DNA of 39,038 nucleotides from NCBI RefSeq assembly GCF_019693445.1, contig NZ_JAHRBL010000023.1, forward strand, positions 1 to 39,038. Direction: 5' to 3'. Below, piece by piece: positions 12,413 to 22,821 of the stretch (position 1 is its first letter; every line of letters starts with the position of its first letter). A program made the position numbers and the translations under genes. The notes under the pieces are model-generated. The model was not told the origin of the DNA. It did not search any database and worked only from the letters and a program-made list of their open reading frames with translations. Source of the DNA: Deinococcus aquaedulcis (GTDB lineage Bacteria > Deinococcota > Deinococci > Deinococcales > Deinococcaceae).

Positions 12413-12895
12413 GTGATCACGTGGTTTGATGCGCTGCTGGTGACCCTGTGGGCCGTGCTGACCGCCCTGGGCGCGCGGCGCGGCCTGGCCGGCCTGGCCT
12501 GGGGTGTGGGGGGCCTGGCGGCCTGCTTTCTGGCCAACGCCCTGGTGGGAGGCGCGGCGGCCGCGCTGCTGGCCGCCCTGCTGGGCGTGGGCATCGCCGT
12601 GATGACCCTGCGCCTGATTCCCACCCCGCTGGAGCATCCCTGGCACCTGGGGGCAGGTGCGCTGGGCGGCTTTCTGCTGGGGGGCACGCTGATTTCCGCC
12701 CTGGCCCTGGGCTTTCCCCTGGACGTGAAGGTGGGTACCGAAGGGCGGCGCGCCGTGTATCCGTCGGCCAGCCTGCAGCTGGGCCTGCAGAGCGCCGTGC
12801 GCGACTCGGTGGTGCAGAGCAGCCTGCGCGGCGTGTGGGGCAGCAGCCCGGCCCTCAAGACCCTGCTGATTCCGGATCAGGCGCGCGCCCGCTAA
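12413..12895 (+). CDS. CvpA-like membrane protein
   Basis: A 160-residue membrane protein whose beginning, [22 protein letters not shown], resembles the N terminus of the CvpA/colicin V production family. Four hydrophobic segments occupy residues 1-110, followed by a soluble C-terminal tail. The role of CvpA proteins is poorly defined; they affect envelope integrity and toxin secretion in other bacteria. The GTG start at 12413 is supported by the -10 box. The family assignment rests on layout and the N-terminal motif only. Confidence 0.65.
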   Translation: MITWFDALLVTLWAVLTALGARRGLAGLAWGVGGLAACFLANALVGGAAAALLAALLGVGIAVMTLRLIPTPLEHPWHLGAGALGGFLLGGTLISALALGFPLDVKVGTEGRRAVYPSASLQLGLQSAVRDSVVQSSLRGVWGSSPALKTLLIPDQARAR

Positions 12896-12913
12896 TCCGG
12901 CGCCCGCTCCTGC

Positions 12914-12940
12914 CCCCGCCCCGGCTTAGCTGGGGCGGGG
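12914..12940. terminator. GC-rich hairpin between convergent genes
   Basis: Perfect 9-bp repeat CCCCGCCCC (12914-12922) and GGGGCGGGG (12932-12940). The stop codon of the minus-strand DMT transporter (12926-12928) sits inside the loop. The tail on the plus strand is only weakly T-rich (ATCTTCTGCTT). Confidence 0.5.
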
Positions 12941-13840
12941 ATCTTCTGCTTGAGGGGCAGGTGTTTCGGCGTGGGGCGTGCCGGCGCGCTGGCTGAGTAC
13001 GGTGGCGACAACCACCAGCACGCCTCCCAGGGCGCCGCGCAGGCCCACCTGCTCGCGCAACAGCACATAACTGAACGCGGTGGCGGTGACCGGCTCCAGC
13101 GCATAGATCAGGCTGGCCTCGGCGGCGCTGACATGCCGCTGGCCGATGGTTTGCAGCAGGGTGGTCACGGCAGTGGCCGCCACGCCCAGGTACAGCAGCG
13201 GCGCCCAGGCCTGCGGGGGCGGCAGCAGCTGGGCTGGGGCACTGAGCAGCGCCCACACCCAGGCCAGGACCGTCACACTGAGCACCTGGGCCACCGTGAA
13301 GGGCAGCGCGGCGTGGCGGTGCGCGGTGCCTTCCAGCGCCACGATGAACCCGGCGTACGTGACGGCGCAGGCCAGGGCCCAGGCGTCGCCCACCACCCAG
13401 GCGCCGCCTTCCCAGGACAGCAGCCCCAGGCCCGCCACTGCCAGCGGGAGCGCCGCCCACAGCGGCAGGGGCAGGCGGCGGCGCTGGGCCAGGGTCAGCC
13501 ACAGCGGCACCAGCACCACGCTGAGGGCCGTGAAGAATGCCGCGCGGTTGGCGGTGGTGGTTTGCAGGGCAATGGTCTGGGTGCCGTAGCCGGCAATCAG
13601 CCACGCGCCCAGCATCAGGCCGTCGCGCCACAGCGGACTGGGGCTGGAGGGCGGTGACTGGACGGGCTGGGAGCGCCACAGCAGCAGCGGCAGCAGCGCC
13701 ACCGAGGCAATCGAAAAGCGCCACGCAATGAGCAGCGGCGCACTGAGGCTTTCGCCCAGGGTTTTCACCACAGCGAACGTGCTGCCCCACAGGCAGGTGA
13801 CCAGAAGCAGCAGCAGCGCACCGCGCGCACGGGCAGACAT
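12926..13840 (-). CDS. EamA/DMT-family membrane transporter
   Basis: A 304-residue protein with ten predicted membrane helices made of two EamA repeats, the drug/metabolite transporter layout. The first repeat opens with [22 protein letters not shown], typical of the family; the second repeat ends with the motif [20 protein letters not shown] followed by a final helix. Such proteins export amino acids, nucleobases or other metabolites across the inner membrane; the substrate cannot be told. The ATG at 13840 lies 7 nt from a TACACT box. Confidence 0.92.
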   Translation of the reverse strand: MSARARGALLLLLVTCLWGSTFAVVKTLGESLSAPLLIAWRFSIASVALLPLLLWRSQPVQSPPSSPSPLWRDGLMLGAWLIAGYGTQTIALQTTTANRAAFFTALSVVLVPLWLTLAQRRRLPLPLWAALPLAVAGLGLLSWEGGAWVVGDAWALACAVTYAGFIVALEGTAHRHAALPFTVAQVLSVTVLAWVWALLSAPAQLLPPPQAWAPLLYLGVAATAVTTLLQTIGQRHVSAAEASLIYALEPVTATAFSYVLLREQVGLRGALGGVLVVVATVLSQRAGTPHAETPAPQAEDPRPS

Positions 13841-13847
13841 GGGCGGC

Positions 13848-13853
13848 AGTGTA
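13848..13853 (-). promoter_or_regulatory. -10 box TACACT of the DMT transporter gene
   Basis: TACACT on the minus strand, 7 nt before the ATG at 13840. Confidence 0.5.
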
Positions 13854-13936
13854 GAGCAGCGTCGGCCCAGAGCTGGGCGGGGGGCAGTCTGCCGCGCGTG
13901 ACTGGGAAGTGACCCCAGACACCGGACATGCAAAGG

Positions 13937-14176
13937 TCAGCGGTTCAGGTAACGGTACAGGGCCAGCCCCGTGCCCACGGCCCCCGCCGCAAAGACCAGC
14001 AGCAGGGCGAACAGCGGGGCGTCTTGCATCAGCAGCACCGCCAGCAGGGCCATCGTCAGCCCTTCGCCCACCAGCGCCGGCACCGACACCCGGGGCAGCG
14101 CCCGCGCCAGGGCCAGCACACTCAGGGGGGCTAGCACGCAGGCCAGCAGGGTCACCAGCCACAGGGTCCACGACAT
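13937..14176 (-). CDS. Small three-helix membrane protein
   Basis: A 79-residue protein with three hydrophobic helices separated by a short basic loop after the first (ARALPRVS). The plan resembles the MrpF/PhaF antiporter subunit, which also has about 80-90 residues and three helices with a similar loop, but no other Mrp subunit is nearby, so I do not assign it. The ATG at 14176 lies 6 nt from a TACACT box. It precedes the DMT transporter gene by 96 bases. Confidence 0.65.
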   Translation of the reverse strand: MSWTLWLVTLLACVLAPLSVLALARALPRVSVPALVGEGLTMALLAVLLMQDAPLFALLLVFAAGAVGTGLALYRYLNR

Positions 14177-14182
14177 GGGCGC

Positions 14183-14188
14183 AGTGTA
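14183..14188 (-). promoter_or_regulatory. -10 box TACACT of the small membrane protein gene
   Basis: TACACT on the minus strand, 6 nt before the ATG at 14176. Confidence 0.5.
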
Positions 14189-14259
14189 GAGCGGGCGATG
14201 GGTCCTCCCGAAGTTGTTGCCCTTCCACTGCATCAGGCCCGGCAGAGCCTCACCCTCAA

Positions 14260-16674
14260 TCAGTCCAGCGGTTCGAGTTCGTTGACCGGGACTTCGCTGT
14301 CCTCACCCGGAGACTCAGCGCCGTCAACCGGAAGCGGCTCGGGGTCCTCAGGCGCCTCCAGGGCAGGGTCGCTGGGCTGGGGCTCGGGCAGGGGGTCCGG
14401 CTCGGGGGCAGGAATGGGGTCGGGCTCCGGCTGCGGCTCGGTGACCGGGTCAGCGGGCGGCGGACCAACGGGGGCCGCCGGGTCTGGCTCCTGGGGGACA
14501 GGGTCGGGCGCGACTGGCTCCTCAGGCTGGGGGATGGGGTCGGGCTGGGGGTCTTCGGGCAGAACCGCCGGTTCAGGCTCGGGGGCGGCTGGGACAGGGG
14601 CAGGCGGCGTGGGTTCAGGCTGGGGGGCCGGCGGCGGTGAGCGGCGGCCAAAAAACCCACCCTGGGCGCCGCTGCCGTCGCGCGCCACCGGGGCGTCGTC
14701 GCCCTCGCCGGTGCGGAAAGCCATGTTCACCTGCCGCACCACGCGGTACTCAATGCCGTCGGGCTGCCCGAACGTGGCGACTGGCTGGTCTTTCAGGGCG
14801 CCCGCCACCGCCTGCTGCCAGATGGGCGTGGGTACGTCGCCGCTGGTGGCCCAGCCGGGCAGCGCGCCGCCCTCCTGCTTGCCCACCCACACGGCCCCGG
14901 CAATGCCCGGCGCCACCCCGGCGAACCACAGGTCCTTGACATCGTTGGTGGTGCCAGTCTTGCCCCCCACCGGCCAGCCGGGAATGCGGGCCCGGGTGGC
15001 CAGCCCGCCCTGCGGGGCCGAGAGGTCGTTCACCACGCCGCGCAGCATGTCCAGGCCCAGCCACGCCGTGCGGGTGTCCCAGACCCGTTTGGCCACCGGG
15101 GCGGGGCGGGTATACAGCACCTTGCCGCGCGCGTCTTCCACCTTGCGCACCAGCGTGGGCTCGTAGTACAGCCCGCCGTTGGCAAAGGCTGCGTAGGCCG
15201 CCGCCATCTGCAGCGGGCTGGCTTCCAGCGTGCCGATACTCAGGGGCAGGCCCGCATTGGGGGGCGGCGGGAGGTTCAGTTCGCGCAGCTTGGCTTCAAA
15301 GGTGTTCAGGCCCAGCTCCTGGGCCATGCGCACCGTGGGCAGGTTCAACGAGTGGTCCAGCGAATAGCGCAGGGTCACGTAGCGCCCGGTCCAGCGGCGG
15401 TTGTAGTTCATGGGCTGGTAGTCGCCACGAATGGGCGCGTCCAGCACGGTATCGCTCTGCTTCCAGCCTTTTTCCAGGGCCAGGGTATACAGCAGCGGTT
15501 TGACCGAACTGCCCACCTGCCGCCGCGCCTGGGTGGCGTTGTTCCAGTCGCTGGGGCGCCCACCACCGAGTTTCTGGCCCACCAGCGCCAGCACCTCGCC
15601 GCTGTCGGGCCGCACCAGGGCGATACCCAGGGTGGCGCCGTCCGGCAGGCGGGCGTCCTGGCTGGCCTGCTCGGCGGCGGCCTGCGCCTGGGCACTCATG
15701 CCGGTGTAGATGCGCCCGCCCCCGTACAGCGCCTTGCGGCCAATGAGGGGCAGCAGTTCCTTTTCCACCGCCTGCAGGTACGAAAAGTTGGCGAAGTTGC
15801 CCGCGCCTTCCAGCCGCTTCAGGTTCTCGTCTAGGCGCTCCGGGCGCTCCAGGGTGGCCGAGCGCAGGGTGCCGTCCGCGTTCCAGCCCAGGCGCCACCC
15901 CGCCGGATAAATAGGCGTTTTCCAGGCCGCGTCGGCTTCGGCCTGCGTGATCTGGCCGTCCTCGACCATGCGGGCCATCAGGTTCTTCATCAGGGGGCGG
16001 TAGGCCTTGAAGTCCTTGTAGCGGCGGTTGGGCGCCGGAATGATGGTCGCCAGATACACGCTCTCAGCAAGGTTGAGTTCTGAAGCACTCTTGCGAAAGT
16101 ACGCGTGCGCCGCGCCCCCCGCCCCGATGATGTCGCGGCTGCCCCCGTCACCCCAGTAGATGACGTTCAGGTAGGCGTTCAGAATCTGGCCCTTCTCGAA
16201 GTTGCGCTCCAGTTGGTAGGCCAGCACCGCTTCCTTGAACTTGCGCTCCGGCGTGCGCGCGCCTTCCAGGTCGTCCAGCAGGGTGTTTTTCACCACCTGC
16301 TGCGTAATCGAGCTGCCGCCTTCCAGGTCGTTTTGCAGCAGGCCCTTCAGGAGCCCGCGCGCAATGCCAATGGCGTCCACGCCGCTGTGCTGGTAAAACC
16401 GGCGGTCCTCGCTGGTCACCACGGCCTTTTGCAGCCAGGGGCTGATCTGCGAGGGCTTGAGCAGGTTGCGGTTCACGCTGCCCCCGCTGCTGAGGCTGGG
16501 GGTCAGGGTACCCACCAGGGTGCCGGCGCGGTCATACACGCGCGTCTGACCGCTGAACTCCAGCACGTCCAGATCGGAGACACTGGGCAGGTCGCGGCCC
16601 CAGGTGTACCACAGCCCGCCCGCGCCCGCCGCGCCGGCCAGCAGCAGCACGGCCAGTCCGTTGAAAAACCTCAT
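14260..16674 (-). CDS. Bifunctional class A penicillin-binding protein (PBP1A-like)
   Basis: An 804-residue peptidoglycan synthase. After a short cytoplasmic start and one membrane helix (residues 5-24), residues about 60-240 form a GT51 glycosyltransferase with the catalytic Glu in [14 protein letters not shown] (Glu89-Asp90) and [12 protein letters not shown]. Residues about 325-650 form the transpeptidase with Ser389-Ser-Val-Lys392, Ser442-Leu-Asn444 and Lys572-Thr-Gly574. From about residue 680 to the end lies a 125-residue Pro/Glu/Asp/Ala-rich tail, probably disordered and extracytoplasmic. The start at 16674 is preferred over GTG 16683 because TACAGT at 16682-16687 forms a -10 box that overlaps the latter. 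It is divergent from the ttcA-like gene. Confidence 0.95.
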   Translation of the reverse strand: MRFFNGLAVLLLAGAAGAGGLWYTWGRDLPSVSDLDVLEFSGQTRVYDRAGTLVGTLTPSLSSGGSVNRNLLKPSQISPWLQKAVVTSEDRRFYQHSGVDAIGIARGLLKGLLQNDLEGGSSITQQVVKNTLLDDLEGARTPERKFKEAVLAYQLERNFEKGQILNAYLNVIYWGDGGSRDIIGAGGAAHAYFRKSASELNLAESVYLATIIPAPNRRYKDFKAYRPLMKNLMARMVEDGQITQAEADAAWKTPIYPAGWRLGWNADGTLRSATLERPERLDENLKRLEGAGNFANFSYLQAVEKELLPLIGRKALYGGGRIYTGMSAQAQAAAEQASQDARLPDGATLGIALVRPDSGEVLALVGQKLGGGRPSDWNNATQARRQVGSSVKPLLYTLALEKGWKQSDTVLDAPIRGDYQPMNYNRRWTGRYVTLRYSLDHSLNLPTVRMAQELGLNTFEAKLRELNLPPPPNAGLPLSIGTLEASPLQMAAAYAAFANGGLYYEPTLVRKVEDARGKVLYTRPAPVAKRVWDTRTAWLGLDMLRGVVNDLSAPQGGLATRARIPGWPVGGKTGTTNDVKDLWFAGVAPGIAGAVWVGKQEGGALPGWATSGDVPTPIWQQAVAGALKDQPVATFGQPDGIEYRVVRQVNMAFRTGEGDDAPVARDGSGAQGGFFGRRSPPPAPQPEPTPPAPVPAAPEPEPAVLPEDPQPDPIPQPEEPVAPDPVPQEPDPAAPVGPPPADPVTEPQPEPDPIPAPEPDPLPEPQPSDPALEAPEDPEPLPVDGAESPGEDSEVPVNELEPLD

Positions 16675-16681
16675 CCGGGTC

Positions 16682-16687
16682 ACTGTA
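16682..16687 (-). promoter_or_regulatory. -10 box TACAGT of the PBP gene
   Basis: TACAGT on the minus strand, 7 nt before the ATG at 16674. Confidence 0.5.
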
Positions 16688-16903
16688 CCCGCTTCGGGTG
16701 AGTGCGGGAGGGCGCAGCGTCACGGACCGGGGCGCGGAGGGGGGCCGTCATGGGGCGCAGTGTGCCACGGCACCCGCACAGCTCTCATCCCCCCAAAGCA
16801 TGAGCGGGACCCCAGGCAGGGGCTCACCCGGCGCTCGCCCGGGCAGGAGAGCCAGGGAACATATGCCTGCGCCCAGGGCGCGTACCATAACCACTTGCGC
16901 GCC

Positions 16904-17788
16904 ATGACCCAGCCTGCCTCCTCCCCCCCTGCCGACCTGAGCCGCCTCTTCTCGCCCATCGTGAAGGGGGTGGGGCAGGCCATTGGCGACTACCGCATGA
17001 TCGAAGACGGCGACCGGGTGATGGTCTGTCTGTCGGGGGGCAAGGACAGTTACACGCTGTTGGACGTGCTGCTGCACCTGCAAAAGCGGGCGCCGGTTGA
17101 CTTTGAATTGGTGGCGGTGAACCTGGACCAGGGACAGCCCGGCTTTCCCAAGGACGTGCTGCCGCGCCACCTGAAGGAGCTGGGCGTGCGTTTTGACGCC
17201 CTGGCTGAGGACACCTACAGCGTGGTGAAAGAGAAAACTCCCGAAGGCAAAACCACCTGCGCGCTGTGCAGCCGCCTGAGAAGGGGCATTCTGTACGGGC
17301 ACGCCCGCACCATCGGCGCCACCAAGATCGCCCTGGGCCACCACCGCGACGACATTCTGGAAACGCTGTTCATGAACCTGTTCTTTGGCGCCCGCTTAAA
17401 GGCCATGCCGCCCAAGCTTCAGAGCGACGACGGCACCAACGTGGTGATTCGCCCGCTGGCCTACGTGGCCGAAGCAGACATCATCCGCTACGCCCAGGCC
17501 CGCGCCTTTCCCATCATTCCCTGCAATCTGTGCGGCAGCCAGGAGAACCTGCAGCGCAAGGTGGTGGGCGAGATGCTGGAAGGCTGGGAGCGCGAGCACC
17601 CGGGGCGCCTGAACAACATCCTGCGGGCGCTGACCCGCGTGACCCCCAGCCACCTGCTGGACCGCGACCTGTTCGATTTTGCCGCGCTGAGCGTGACCCC
17701 GGCCGAGGGCGACAGGGGCTTCGATACCGAGAGCTACCCCGAGCGCGAATTTCTGAACGGCCTGGAAGAACTGAGCCTGCTGGGCTGA
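16904..17788 (+). CDS. ttcA: tRNA 2-thiocytidine biosynthesis protein, TtcA family
   Basis: A 294-residue PP-loop ATPase. The SGGKDS motif (residues 44-49) binds ATP, the CALC pair (Cys119, Cys122) and the later PCNLCGSQ (Cys206, Cys209) match the cysteines that hold the Fe-S cluster and transfer sulfur in TtcA. The enzyme activates C32 of certain tRNAs as an adenylate and replaces its oxygen by sulfur. The [18 protein letters not shown] block is also typical. The ATG at 16904 fits the family start; a possible -10 box TACCAT lies 15 nt upstream at 16883-16888. The closely related TtuA/Ncs6 group is less likely because it carries N- and C-terminal zinc fingers not seen here. Confidence 0.9.
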   Translation: MTQPASSPPADLSRLFSPIVKGVGQAIGDYRMIEDGDRVMVCLSGGKDSYTLLDVLLHLQKRAPVDFELVAVNLDQGQPGFPKDVLPRHLKELGVRFDALAEDTYSVVKEKTPEGKTTCALCSRLRRGILYGHARTIGATKIALGHHRDDILETLFMNLFFGARLKAMPPKLQSDDGTNVVIRPLAYVAEADIIRYAQARAFPIIPCNLCGSQENLQRKVVGEMLEGWEREHPGRLNNILRALTRVTPSHLLDRDLFDFAALSVTPAEGDRGFDTESYPEREFLNGLEELSLLG

Positions 17789-17905
17789 AGCCCACTCCCA
17801 GAACAGTTGACATTAACGATGATGTTGATTCCTGACCCTCTCTCCTTGTGGGACTCGAAGAGCTGCGCCGCAGCGAGGGGTGAAGGGGTTCGTTTGTCAA
17901 CCGCC

Positions 17906-18538
17906 CTAGTGCCGCTGCACGGCGGCCGTGCCAATACCCAGCGCCACGAACACGCCCCCGGTCAGCCCCTTTTGCCAGCGGGCGGCCACGGGCCCGCGTA
18001 AGTGGCGCCCGGCGTGCCCGGCCAGCAGCGCGTAAGCACTGTCGCTGAGGGTGGCCAGCACCAGAAACAGCAGGCCCAGCACCAGCGTCTGCCCCCAGAC
18101 GGGGCCCCGGTCCGGTTGCACGAACTGGGGCAGAAAGGCCAGGAAAAACAGCGCCGTCTTGGGGTTCAGCATGTTCACCACCACCCCCTGCGCGAACAGC
18201 TGCCGCAGGGGGCAGGGTTCAGGGCGGTCCTGCAGCCCGGACGCCGGAGGCTCCTTCCGCAGCCACGTCAATACCCCCAGGCCCACCAGGTAGGCGGCCC
18301 CCAGCCACTTGAGCAGCCCGAACAGCAGCGCCGACGACAGCACCAGCGCCGACACCCCAGCAACGGCGGCCAGCACATGCACCAGCCCACCCACCTGCAC
18401 CCCCAGCGCCGACACCAGCCCGGCGCGGCGTCCCTGGTGCACGCTGCGCGCCACGATGTACAGCACGCTGGGCCCCGGAACCAGCAGCAGTGCCAGCGAA
18501 GCGGCCAGGAAGGTCAGCAGAACAGCGGGTTCGGGCAT
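17906..18538 (-). CDS. LysE/RhtB-family amino acid exporter
   Basis: A 210-residue inner-membrane protein with about six helices. The N-terminal LVPGPSVLYIVARSVHQGRRAGLVSALG matches the conserved PGP motif and following glycine-rich helix of the RhtB branch, and NMLNPKTALFFLAFLPQFV is the second family signature. It would export amino acids such as homoserine, threonine or lysine, driven by the proton gradient. The ATG at 18538 lies 5 nt from a TACCCT box. Confidence 0.93.
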   Translation of the reverse strand: MPEPAVLLTFLAASLALLLVPGPSVLYIVARSVHQGRRAGLVSALGVQVGGLVHVLAAVAGVSALVLSSALLFGLLKWLGAAYLVGLGVLTWLRKEPPASGLQDRPEPCPLRQLFAQGVVVNMLNPKTALFFLAFLPQFVQPDRGPVWGQTLVLGLLFLVLATLSDSAYALLAGHAGRHLRGPVAARWQKGLTGGVFVALGIGTAAVQRH

Positions 18539-18543
18539 GAATC

Positions 18544-18549
18544 AGGGTA
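18544..18549 (-). promoter_or_regulatory. -10 box TACCCT of the LysE-family gene
   Basis: TACCCT on the minus strand, 5 nt before the ATG at 18538. Confidence 0.45.
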
Positions 18550-18629
18550 AGGGGTGGGCTGCTGGCTGGGCGGGCACTTGTCGAGGGCAGGGACCTGCCC
18601 CAGAACCCCCCGGCCTGGGCCCGGCCGGG

Positions 18630-18635
18630 TACGCT
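18630..18635 (+). promoter_or_regulatory. -10 box TACGCT of the beta-propeller gene
   Basis: TACGCT ends 6 nt before the ATG at 18642. Confidence 0.5.
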
Positions 18636-18641
18636 GGGCGC

Positions 18642-19667
18642 ATGTTCGCTTCCCTGCCCCGCCGGGCCACGCTGCTGGCGCTGCTGGCCCTGGGTCCGGT
18701 CCTGGCCCTCTCCCCTGCCCCGCTGCGCTGGCGTGCCCCCGCCGCTCTGCTGGGCTTCGACGGTCAGGGCCGGGTGGTCACTGCCCCGCTTACCCCGGAC
18801 CGGGGCCCCGACTTCGCCCGGCTGGACGTGCGCGACCCCGGCAGCGGCGCGGTCACGCAGACCCTCTCGCTGCCCACCGCCAAGGCCGGCCCGCCCTTGG
18901 CGCCGGCCTGGACCCCTGACCTGGGCACGGTGGCGTGGCTGAGCCAGCCGGGCCCCGGACAGCCACCCGCCCTGCACCTGCGCCGGGGCGACACCCTGCG
19001 CACCCTGGGCGGCCCGGGGCAGGGCCTGGAGGGCGCCCAGGTGCTGGCCCTCAGCCCGGACGGGAGCGCGCTGTACGTGGGGAATTTCAACGGCTACGTG
19101 CAGGTGTGGGATATGGCAAGCGGGGAGCGGGTGCGCACCCTGCCGCAGAAAAGCTGGGGCGTTGAGCGCCTGCAGTCCAGCCCGGACGGCACGCGCCTGT
19201 TCGTGGGAACCCGGGGCGCCTTCACGGTATACGACACCCGCACCTGGGCCGCCCAGGTCCTCCCGGACGCGTTTGCCAAAACGCCCCACTCGCTGGCCTT
19301 TACCCCCGACAGCCGCGCCCTGTACGTAGCGGACGGCCATGACCCCGTGCGCCGCTACGACCTGACCCAGCCTGGGCGCCTCACCACCCTGCCGCGCCCG
19401 ACCGGGCCCTGCGACGTGCCCTTCTGGCAGGGCCGCTGCGCCGCGGGCCCCGTCACCCTGAGCCTGAGCGCCGACGGCCGCACGCTGCTGGTGGGGCACT
19501 TTAACGGCCTCGCCGTGGTGTACGACGCTGCCACAGGACAGGAAAGGGGGCGGCAGGCCGGCACCACCCCCTTTTTCACCACCATGACCCCGGACGGGCG
19601 CACCCTGCTCAGCGGCGGGGTGATGGACACCCCCCTGCAGGCCCGGACGCTGCCCCAGGCCCCTTAA
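18642..19667 (+). CDS. Exported WD40-like beta-propeller protein
   Basis: A 341-residue protein with a signal peptide or anchor (residues 1-24, MFASLPRRATLLALLALGP) and several WD40/YVTN-like blades. Repeats of the type LALSPDGSALYVGNFNGYVQVWDMASGE, split over residues about 127-155, recur as SSPDGTRLFVG, FTPDSRALYVADG, LSADGRTLLVGHFNG and MTPDGRTLLSGG. These propellers are usually scaffolds; no catalytic function can be assigned. The stop codon overlaps that of the convergent prolyl oligopeptidase gene by two bases, so no terminator separates them. Confidence 0.82.
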   Translation: MFASLPRRATLLALLALGPVLALSPAPLRWRAPAALLGFDGQGRVVTAPLTPDRGPDFARLDVRDPGSGAVTQTLSLPTAKAGPPLAPAWTPDLGTVAWLSQPGPGQPPALHLRRGDTLRTLGGPGQGLEGAQVLALSPDGSALYVGNFNGYVQVWDMASGERVRTLPQKSWGVERLQSSPDGTRLFVGTRGAFTVYDTRTWAAQVLPDAFAKTPHSLAFTPDSRALYVADGHDPVRRYDLTQPGRLTTLPRPTGPCDVPFWQGRCAAGPVTLSLSADGRTLLVGHFNGLAVVYDAATGQERGRQAGTTPFFTTMTPDGRTLLSGGVMDTPLQARTLPQAP

Positions 19668-21736
19668 GCCATGCCCAGCGCCCGCTCCAGAAAGGCGTAA
19701 ATGTCGGCGGCTTCCTCGATCACCAGCGCAGTGGGTTTGCCGGCCCCGTGGCCCGCGCGGGTCTGAATGCGCAGCAGCACCGGGGCGTCGCCCCCCTGGG
19801 CACGCTGCAACTCGGCGCCGAACTTGAAGGAATGGGCGGGCACCACCCGGTCATCGTGGTCGCCCGTGGTGATCAGGGTGGCAGGGTAGGCCACGCCCCC
19901 TTTCAGGTTGTGCAGCGGCGAGTAGGCGCGCAGCACCTCGAACATCGCCGGGTCGTCGCTGCGGCCATAGTCGCTGGCCCAGGCCCAGCCGATGGTAAAG
20001 AGGTGGTAGCGCAGCATGTCCAGCACGCCCACCTGCGGCACGGCCGCCCCGAACAGGTCCGGGCGCTGGGTCAGGCAGGCGCCCACCAGCAGGCCGCCGT
20101 TGCTGCCGCCCTGAATGGCGAGCCGCTGCGGCGTGGTCCAGCCCCCGGCAATCAGGTGCTCGGCGCAGGCGATGAAGTCGTCGAACACGTTCTGCTTGTT
20201 GCCCAGGGTCCCGGCCTGATGCCACTCTTCACCGTATTCGCCGCCGCCGCGCAGGTTGGCCTGCACATACACCCCGCCGCGTTCCAGCCACGCCAGCCGC
20301 GAGGGACTGAAGGCCGGAGTCAGGCTGATGTTAAAGCCGCCGTAGCCGTACAGCAGCACCGGATTCGTGCCGTCCCGGGGGGCGTCGCGCCGCGCCACGA
20401 TGAACAGGGGCACGCGCGTGCCGTCCTTGCCCGTGGCAAACGCCTGCGTGATCTCGTAGGGGCTGGGGTCAAAGGTCAGTTCGGGGGCCGCCAGCAGCTC
20501 GGGCTCGCCACCGGGCAGTTCCAGGCGGTAGGGCCTGTTGGGGCTCAGGAAGGACGCGAAGCCAAAGAACACCTCCGCCGAGTCAGGGCGGGTGCTCAGG
20601 ATCACGGTCCCCAGGGCCGGCAGGGCAATGTCCCGCCGCTGGGCGCCCGCGCGGTCATGCAGGGTGAGGCGGTGGCTGGCGTCGCGCAGGGTCAGGGCCA
20701 GCAGGCCGTCCGGGACCACGCACACCTCTTCCAGCTTGTCCGGGCCCTCTGGAATGAGCGCCTGGCGCTCGCCCGTGACCACGTTCCAGGCCAGCAGGCG
20801 GCCACGCGGGGCATCTTCGTCGGTCTGCACGAACAGGGTGTCGCCGTCGCTGCCCACCATGCGGTACGCGGCGCAGAACTCGGAGACCAGCTCGGTGAAC
20901 GGCCCGTCCGAATCCAGGGGGCGCACCCACAGCGGCCCGCGCGGATCGGTGCCCTGCCAGACGTGCACCACGAGGTAGCGGGCGTCCTCGGTCACGCTGG
21001 CGTGAAAGCCCCAGTCGGGCTGATCGGGGCGGGCCAACACCAGGGCGTCCTCGGCCTGCGGGGTGCCCAGGCGGTGCAGCAGCAGGCGCTGGTGGCGGTT
21101 GGCGCCGGTCAGCGTCTCACCGGGCGCCGGGGCGTCGTAGGCGCTGTAGAAAAAGCCGCTGCCATCCGGAAGCCACGCCGCGCCGCTGAACTTGCTCCAG
21201 CCCAGCTCGTCGCCCAGGTCCTGCCCCGTGGCGACGTCCCGCACGCGCCACGTCTGCCAGTCGCTGCCGCCGCTCTGGGTGGCGTAGGCCACCATGTGGC
21301 CGTCGCGGCTGACCGCCGCCTGCACCAGCGCCACTGTGCCGTCCTCGCTCAGGGCGTTGGGGTCCAGCAGCAGGCGCCAGGGACCGCGCGGGTCCCCGGC
21401 GGTTTCCAGGACGGGCTGGTTCAGGAGCCCCGGGTTGTGCATGCGGAAGGAGCGCCCCCCGCGCGACCAGGGAATGCCGGGGCGGGCATAGTTCCACAGG
21501 CCGGCCAGCCGCTCGCGGTACTGCGCGCGGCCCGGCAGCGCGGCCAGAAAGGCTTCGGTGGCCTCGTTCTGCGCCGCCACCCAGGCGCGGGTGTCTGGGC
21601 TGTCGGGGTCTTCCAGCCAGCGGTAGGGATCGGGCACAGCCACCGCCTCGCCGCGCGCATTCGTGTACAGGTCCACATGATCGCCCCGGTGGGACACCGG
21701 GACCGGCCGCTGCTGGGTGGAGGTCACAGCCGTCAT
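19664..21736 (-). CDS. Prolyl oligopeptidase (S9A family)
   Basis: A 690-residue serine peptidase that cleaves after proline in short peptides. Residues about 70-430 form the beta-propeller that filters substrates. The C-terminal alpha/beta-hydrolase domain has the nucleophile Ser545 in GGSNGG, Asp629 in GDHDDRVVP and His663 in RAGHGAGKP. The N-terminal PYRWLEDPDSPDTRAWV motif is the family start. No signal peptide, so it is probably cytoplasmic. The length is close to that of the mammalian enzyme. The ATG at 21736 is the best fit although no ribosome-binding site or clear -10 box is seen; GTG 21727 is an alternative. Confidence 0.95.
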   Translation of the reverse strand: MTAVTSTQQRPVPVSHRGDHVDLYTNARGEAVAVPDPYRWLEDPDSPDTRAWVAAQNEATEAFLAALPGRAQYRERLAGLWNYARPGIPWSRGGRSFRMHNPGLLNQPVLETAGDPRGPWRLLLDPNALSEDGTVALVQAAVSRDGHMVAYATQSGGSDWQTWRVRDVATGQDLGDELGWSKFSGAAWLPDGSGFFYSAYDAPAPGETLTGANRHQRLLLHRLGTPQAEDALVLARPDQPDWGFHASVTEDARYLVVHVWQGTDPRGPLWVRPLDSDGPFTELVSEFCAAYRMVGSDGDTLFVQTDEDAPRGRLLAWNVVTGERQALIPEGPDKLEEVCVVPDGLLALTLRDASHRLTLHDRAGAQRRDIALPALGTVILSTRPDSAEVFFGFASFLSPNRPYRLELPGGEPELLAAPELTFDPSPYEITQAFATGKDGTRVPLFIVARRDAPRDGTNPVLLYGYGGFNISLTPAFSPSRLAWLERGGVYVQANLRGGGEYGEEWHQAGTLGNKQNVFDDFIACAEHLIAGGWTTPQRLAIQGGSNGGLLVGACLTQRPDLFGAAVPQVGVLDMLRYHLFTIGWAWASDYGRSDDPAMFEVLRAYSPLHNLKGGVAYPATLITTGDHDDRVVPAHSFKFGAELQRAQGGDAPVLLRIQTRAGHGAGKPTALVIEEAADIYAFLERALGMA

Positions 21737-21819
21737 TGTGTCAGGGGCACGCCCGCCGCGCATCGGCCGATCCGCGCAGTGCCGAGCAGCCCAGTGCAGA
21801 TCGGCGGGGAGGGCAAACG

Positions 21820-21854
21820 TTGGGGGCCGCGTTTGCCTGGGCAGACGCGGCCCC
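21820..21854 (-). terminator. Hairpin downstream of accA
   Basis: Minus strand: perfect 10-bp stem GGGGCCGCGT (21845-21854 complement) with ACGCGGCCCC (21823-21832 complement), 12-nt loop, weak T content after it. It lies 13 nt past the accA stop. Confidence 0.65.
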
Positions 21855-21867
21855 TCCTGGATGCTCT

Positions 21868-22817
<950 letters not shown>

Positions 22818-22821
<4 letters not shown>

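Noticed and set aside
14198..15166. A Gly/Ser-rich open frame on the plus strand resembling a repeat protein
   Set aside because: It is the antisense reading of the Pro/Glu repeat tail of the penicillin-binding protein.
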